64,000 nt of DNA from an uncultured beta proteobacterium (lineage in GTDB: Bacteria > Pseudomonadota > Gammaproteobacteria > Burkholderiales > SG8-41), in the NCBI GenBank assembly GCA_902825845.1, contig CADECM010000012.1, positions 1 through 64,000 of the forward strand, in the 5' to 3' direction. Every line of letters begins with the position of its first letter. The stretch's first letter is position 1. Below the pieces are notes generated by a model. The model searched no databases and had not been told where the DNA came from. It saw nothing but the letters and a program-made list of their open reading frames with translations. Below, one piece after another: positions 60,040-64,000 of this stretch. The translations under genes were made by a program, and so were the position numbers.

Positions 60040-61482
60040 CTACGCCGCGCGCATGTTCGCCAATGTCTGTACGGAATGCTCCGAACGCGGCAGCACCAAT
60101 TCGGCAATCAGTCCTTTGCCGCCGAGGGCGTTGCTGAGGCAGATATCGCCGCCGTGCCAGCGCGCAATATTGCGCGCAATGGCAAGGCCCAGGCCGGTGC
60201 CTCCGCTATCGCGATTGCGCGACTGCTCCAGACGGTAGTACGGTTCGAACACGCGCTCCAAATCCTGCGCGGGAATGCCCGGCCCGTCGTCGCAAACGGC
60301 AATACGCAGCATCACGGCGTCGTCCTTGATGACAATGCGCGCGCGGCTGCCGTAGCGCAGGGCGTTTTCGATCAGATTGTCCAGGCAGCGCCGCAGCGCC
60401 CTGGGGTGGGCGTTATAGGGGCGCAGCGACTGCCCGGTCACGGACACCTCGTGGCCGGTATCGGACCAGTCTTCGCGCAGGCTTTCCACAAGCGCGCCGA
60501 CGTCGAGCGCCTGGCGTTGCGGTTCATTCCCCAGACTCTTGAAAAACTCGAGCGACGAGCTGGCCGTCGCCTCCATTTCATCGAGGTCATTCAGGAACTT
60601 CGCGCGCAAGCCCGCGTCCTCGATCAGTTCCGCCCGCAGCCGCATGCGGGTGATCGGCGTCTTCAGGTCATGCGAAATGGCGCCCAGCATTTGCGCGCGC
60701 TCCTGCATATAGCCGCGCAGACGCTCGCGCATGTGGTTGAACGCCTGAATAACGCCGAGCACCTCGCTCGGCCCCTGCTCATGCAGCGGCGCCCCCTCGA
60801 GATTGTCACCCACCTGCCGGGCCGCCTGCGCCAGCAGCTTGAAAGACTGGGTGATGGTGCGTACCGCCAACGCACCCAGCACGGTAAATATCGCGAGTAT
60901 CAGTAATAGTTTCAGCAACAACGGTTCGAGGCGGCTCAGTGGTTCCTGCGGAATCCGCGCGTAGAACACCGCGGTATTGGCATCATCCAGTTTGATTTGC
61001 GCCACCACCGAGTTCGTGCCGGGCAGCAGAAAGTAGAAATGGCGCGCGAGCCGTTGCTCCAATGCGGTGGTATCGATGGCCTCATAGTTGCGCGGGCGCC
61101 GCGCCTGGCCCAGGCGCGTAATCTCAACGGAAACATTCCTTTCGGAGCGCAAGTAATACTTGATCAGGCTGTTCAGCGCCTGTTCGTAGCGGTCGTGCTC
61201 CGCGAGTCCCGATCCCACTTCAACCGGCGTCACACTCAAACCCACGTTAAAGCTCGGCCCGTTCATTTCCTCGATCACCGCGTGGCGCTGGGTGGGCGGC
61301 AGGCGATTGAGTATTCTCGTCGCCTGCGCGATCCTGAGGGCGGTCTGCTGGGCACCGAGGCGGTAGACACCGCCGCCACGGTCGAAAATATTGACCACCT
61401 GGCTGGCGATCTCGGCCAGTATCAGTGCCGCGACCAGAACCAGCAATGTGCGGCCGAACAGGGAGCGCGGCAGGAGGCTCAT
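60040..61482 (-). CDS. Sensor histidine kinase (EnvZ/OmpR-type partner)
   Basis: 480 residues: an N-terminal helix (10-30), a periplasmic domain of 160 residues, a second helix (about 190-210), HAMP (to about 262), HisKA with H271 in AISHDLKTPITRMRLRAE, and an HATPase with N-box NLIENALRYG, DDGPGI and GGTGLGLAIARNIA. All catalytic residues are intact, unlike the kinase next to recA. The start overlaps the regulator stop (ATGA). Confidence 0.93.
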   Translation of the reverse strand: MSLLPRSLFGRTLLVLVAALILAEIASQVVNIFDRGGGVYRLGAQQTALRIAQATRILNRLPPTQRHAVIEEMNGPSFNVGLSVTPVEVGSGLAEHDRYEQALNSLIKYYLRSERNVSVEITRLGQARRPRNYEAIDTTALEQRLARHFYFLLPGTNSVVAQIKLDDANTAVFYARIPQEPLSRLEPLLLKLLLILAIFTVLGALAVRTITQSFKLLAQAARQVGDNLEGAPLHEQGPSEVLGVIQAFNHMRERLRGYMQERAQMLGAISHDLKTPITRMRLRAELIEDAGLRAKFLNDLDEMEATASSSLEFFKSLGNEPQRQALDVGALVESLREDWSDTGHEVSVTGQSLRPYNAHPRALRRCLDNLIENALRYGSRARIVIKDDAVMLRIAVCDDGPGIPAQDLERVFEPYYRLEQSRNRDSGGTGLGLAIARNIARWHGGDICLSNALGGKGLIAELVLPRSEHSVQTLANMRAA

Positions 61483-62198
61483 CCCGCGAGACGTTCAACC
61501 GCGGCAGCCAGCACGTAGCCCCCGTTGCGAACCGTCTTGATGATGGCGGGTTCGCGCCCATTGTCGCGCAACAACTGGCGCAAGCGGCTGATCTGCACAT
61601 CGATACTGCGGTCGAAGGGCGTCGCCTCGCGGCCCAGCGTCAGGTCCACCAGCTTGTCGCGGTCGAGCACGCGCTCGGGATGGTTGAGAAACACCATCAG
61701 CAAGCGGTACTGGGCGCCGCTCAAAGGCACGATCAGCCCCTGCGCGTCGATCAGGTGTCTGGCCGTGCAATCCACGGTCCAGCCGGCAAAACGCAGCCGC
61801 CTTGCGTCACCCGCCACCACGGGCGCCACGCGGACACGCCGCAGCACGCTTTTGATGCGCGCCAGCAATTCGCGCGGATTGAACGGCTTGCCCAGATAGT
61901 CGTCGGCGCCCATCTCGATGCCGATAATGCGGTCGATCTCGTCACCGCGCGCCGTCAGCATGATCACCGGCAGATTCGACTTCGCGCGCAGGTCACGGCA
62001 CAGCGACAGTCCGTCTTCGCCGGGCAGCATCAGGTCGAGGACGACCAGATCGGGCCGGTCATTGTCCAGCGCCCGGCGCATCTCCACGCCATCGCGCGCC
62101 TCGCTCGCGCGATAGCCGTGGCGCTGCAGGTAATCGGCAACGAGCTTGCGTATCTCGTTGTCGTCATCCACCACCAGAATGTGTCCTTGGCTGTCCAT
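61479..62198 (-). CDS. OmpR-family response regulator
   Basis: 239 residues. Receiver with D11/D12, phospho-acceptor D55 in VVLDLMLPGEDGL, K in GKPF, and an OmpR/PhoB winged helix in the C-terminal half with the DNA-binding helix RSIDVQISRLRQLL. It works with the downstream kinase. The ATG at 62198 is chosen; a TTG at 62213 is in frame. Confidence 0.93.
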   Translation of the reverse strand: MDSQGHILVVDDDNEIRKLVADYLQRHGYRASEARDGVEMRRALDNDRPDLVVLDLMLPGEDGLSLCRDLRAKSNLPVIMLTARGDEIDRIIGIEMGADDYLGKPFNPRELLARIKSVLRRVRVAPVVAGDARRLRFAGWTVDCTARHLIDAQGLIVPLSGAQYRLLMVFLNHPERVLDRDKLVDLTLGREATPFDRSIDVQISRLRQLLRDNGREPAIIKTVRNGGYVLAAAVERLAG

Positions 62199-62438
62199 GG
62201 GTTTCTGATTCAATCTAACACCCGGCGCGGCGCGCGGGGACCGCCATTATGTATCGTAATGTAACAATGCCGCCGCGACGCAATAGTACGCAATATTTCC
62301 GCCCATTGGCGATACCAAGTCGCAGGAAATTGCAATCTCCCATTTACATGAGCGGGTTCTAATGGCCTCAACACGACGCGGCCCGATGTTTCCGCGGCGT
62401 GCATCCAGTAGCCCCCAACCCACCACCAGGAGATAGCC

Positions 62439-62732
62439 ATGAATGTGAAACTGATTGCCGTAGCGTTTGCCGCCATGGGACTGGCCGCCTGCGGCCCCGA
62501 TATCAAGCCCACCAGCAGTGCGGAGTCGGGCAGCCCTGCCGTAACCGCCTCACCGGCCGCCAGCCCAGCCGCCCCGGAAGAGAAGCAAGTCGCGCAATCC
62601 GAACCGGACGCGGCAGTGGCAGCCGACGTAGAGAAGAAGGCGGAAGGCGCCGCGGCAACCGCAGCCACGGCGGACGCCGCCACCCCGGTGGCAGCAGCTA
62701 AACCCGCGGAAGGTGCAAAGCAGGCGGACTAG
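62439..62732 (+). CDS. Small alanine-rich lipoprotein
   Basis: 97 residues. A signal peptide with lipobox LAAC ends at residue 18; the mature part is Ala/Glu/Pro/Lys-rich with low complexity and no domain. Outer-membrane or periplasmic anchoring is expected. A good GGAG site is 7 nt before the ATG, and the GT gene follows about 100 bp downstream after a hairpin. Confidence 0.8.
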   Translation: MNVKLIAVAFAAMGLAACGPDIKPTSSAESGSPAVTASPAASPAAPEEKQVAQSEPDAAVAADVEKKAEGAAATAATADAATPVAAAKPAEGAKQAD

Positions 62733-62749
62733 TCGTGTGATTGGTTCGG

Positions 62750-62793
62750 CAAGCCCCGCCGCGGCACGGCGTTAACCGCCGCAGCGGGGCTTG
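62750..62793 (+). terminator. Strong GC hairpin after the lipoprotein gene
   Basis: CAAGCCCCGC (62750-62759) pairs with GCGGGGCTTG (62784-62793), extended inward by GCGGC/GCCGC. A T run is absent (it is followed by AATAAAA), so it may be a weak terminator or RNA-stability element. Confidence 0.45.
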
Positions 62794-62832
62794 AATAAAA
62801 ACCTGAACTGCCATTTTTTCCCAGGAGCGACC

Positions 62833-64000
62833 ATGCCCCCCATTGATTCGGCCGTACTCTCTACATCCCTGCCCCTGACGGCGCGTGACGCAACACCAGG
62901 ACGGGGCCACCGCATTCTGGTTGGCGCGGCCATTGTGCTCGGCCTTGGCGCCATGCTCTACGCCATGTTGCACGGCGACCTGTTCCGCCCCATCAAGCAG
63001 GCTATCGATGCCGGCGACGTGAGCGCATTGGTATGGAAACCGAGTCTGATCCTGGCTTCCATGGGACTGCTGATGCTGACGCTGCGTACACTGCTATGGT
63101 TTATCTACCGTCCATTTGAACCCGCCCGCTATGGCGCCGCGCCGACGATGACCGTGGTGATTCCCGCCTACAACGAAGGCGCCATGGTGGAACAGTCGAT
63201 CGAGTCGGTCGCCGCCGCACGCTACCCGCGGGGCCGGCTTGAAATTCTGGTGGTGGACGACGGCAGCACCGATGACACCTGGCAATACATTCAAACCGCG
63301 GCGGCGCGCCATCCCGGGCTGGTTACCGCCATTCAGCTCGAACGCAATCAGGGCAAGCGTGTCGCGCTCGCCACCGGCTTTCGCGCGGCGCGCGGCTCGA
63401 TTCTGGTCACGATCGATTCGGACAGCATCATCGAAAGCGGTGCATTGCTCGCCATGGCGGGCGCGTTCCGCGACCCGCGCGTGGGCGCGGTCGCGGGCAA
63501 GGTCGCCGCGTTAAACCGGGACGAAGGTATCATTTCACGCATGCTGCACGTGCGCTACGTGCTGTCGTTCGATTTCCAGCGCAGCGTTCAGTCCACGTAC
63601 GGCACTGTGTATTGCTGTCCGGGCGCGCTCGCAGGGTATCGGGCCAGTGTGGTGCGCGAAGTGCTGGAGCCCTGGCTCGAACAACGTTTTCTCGGTGCAC
63701 GCTGCACGTACGGCGAAGATCGCGCGATGACCAACGCCATTCTCGAACGCGGATACGACACGGTGTATCAGGGCAATGCCGTGGTGCATACGGTGGTGCC
63801 GAACACGTATGCCAAGCTGTGCAAAATGTATCTGCGCTGGGACCGCAGCTATGTGCGCGAGGAACTGCGTTTCGCGCGCATCGTGTGGAAACGGCCGCTG
63901 GTGCCCATGGTCATGGCCGTGCTCGAAAAGGTGATCACCAATCTGCGATTCCCCGTGGCGTGGACCGCCACCGCCATGCTTGCCGTGCTTGCATTTTCCG
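62833..64000 (+). CDS. Processive family 2 glycosyltransferase (NodC/hyaluronan synthase-like), partial at the window end
   Basis: 389 codons to the end of the window, still open. N-terminal helices (29-50 and 70-94) are followed by a GT2 domain: VVIPAYNEG, VVDDGSTDD, TIDSDS, GEDRA and KMYLRWDRSY in place of QxxRW. The missing C-terminus should hold more membrane helices. It polymerises a beta-linked polysaccharide, possibly with the phosphohexomutase product as a precursor. The start is ATG at 62833 after AGGAGCG. Confidence 0.9.
   Translation, partial: MPPIDSAVLSTSLPLTARDATPGRGHRILVGAAIVLGLGAMLYAMLHGDLFRPIKQAIDAGDVSALVWKPSLILASMGLLMLTLRTLLWFIYRPFEPARYGAAPTMTVVIPAYNEGAMVEQSIESVAAARYPRGRLEILVVDDGSTDDTWQYIQTAAARHPGLVTAIQLERNQGKRVALATGFRAARGSILVTIDSDSIIESGALLAMAGAFRDPRVGAVAGKVAALNRDEGIISRMLHVRYVLSFDFQRSVQSTYGTVYCCPGALAGYRASVVREVLEPWLEQRFLGARCTYGEDRAMTNAILERGYDTVYQGNAVVHTVVPNTYAKLCKMYLRWDRSYVREELRFARIVWKRPLVPMVMAVLEKVITNLRFPVAWTATAMLAVLAFS

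Noticed and set aside
62210-62683. 157-codon minus-strand ORF opposite the lipoprotein gene
   Set aside because: Antisense shadow of the alanine-rich lipoprotein.
1-64000. CRISPR arrays, tRNA/rRNA genes, insertion sequences or prophage
   Set aside because: No regularly spaced repeats, no clover-leaf or rRNA-like stretches and no transposase or phage-like genes were found by reading. The octamer arrays lack unique spacers between units.

Overview
This 64 kb window is chromosomal DNA of about 62% GC from a betaproteobacterium, most likely an uncultured or poorly studied lineage near the Burkholderiales. Supporting signs are three Bug-type tricarboxylate receptors (21706-22704, 54331-56300), four scattered class III CoA-transferase and acyl-CoA dehydrogenase sets, and the gene order pmbA-(ompH/skp)-glyA-nrdR-ribD-ribE-ribB-ribH-nusB-thiL-pgpA-pncC, with alaS and recA-recX nearby. 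There is no transposase, integrase, phage gene, CRISPR array, rRNA or tRNA that I can recognise.

Layout. 0-9.9 kb is catabolic: a TcuA-like flavoprotein, a cupin, an SDR, a D-aminoacylase-type amidohydrolase, a YheT hydrolase and a two-subunit acyl-CoA dehydrogenase with an alpha/beta hydrolase. 10-18 kb holds phosphomannomutase/phosphoglucomutase, a second cupin, a lipoprotein-like metallo-beta-lactamase-fold enzyme, an FlK-like thioesterase, NDH-2 and two CoA-transferases. 18-27 kb carries yceH, alaS, a Bug receptor, a hydroxyacid dehydrogenase, recX-recA under a textbook LexA box, and a membrane histidine-kinase homologue that has lost its phospho-acceptor histidine. 27-38 kb is the long leftward housekeeping and riboflavin operon. 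38-39.8 kb has darP, mog and an esterase on the plus strand. 39.8-45.3 kb is a leftward block of three diverged paralogues with a PilZ-like C-terminal motif, preceded by a CBS-pair protein. 45.4-50.3 kb has a carboxymuconolactone decarboxylase/AhpD-like gene, a CoA-transferase, an Mrr-like membrane protein, an acyl-CoA dehydrogenase and a FIST sensor. 50.6-53.6 kb is a PilG-like regulator coupled to a large Hpt protein without a CheA kinase. The rest holds yqhA, two Bug genes, tag, a CapA-like protein, kup, an EnvZ/OmpR-type pair, a small lipoprotein and a truncated processive glycosyltransferase.

The most striking observation is at 45.36-46.0 kb. The AhpD-like gene has an in-frame TGA exactly where the second cysteine of its CxxC motif belongs. 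The downstream reading continues in the same frame as the rest of the same domain. About 21 nt after the TGA lies a hairpin with a GGTC tetraloop, resembling a bacterial SECIS element. The gene is therefore best read as a selenoprotein with a C-x-x-Sec active site.

Other structure not explained by genes: an 18-bp AT-rich motif (consensus TAAGTWWTTGWTTTTAWW) at eleven places, nearly always at gene junctions; two related octanucleotide inverted-repeat elements inside operons, each starting at the stop codon of the gene before it; a perfect 19-bp palindrome between pmbA and darP; and several -10-like hexamers placed so close to ATG codons that leaderless transcripts are likely.
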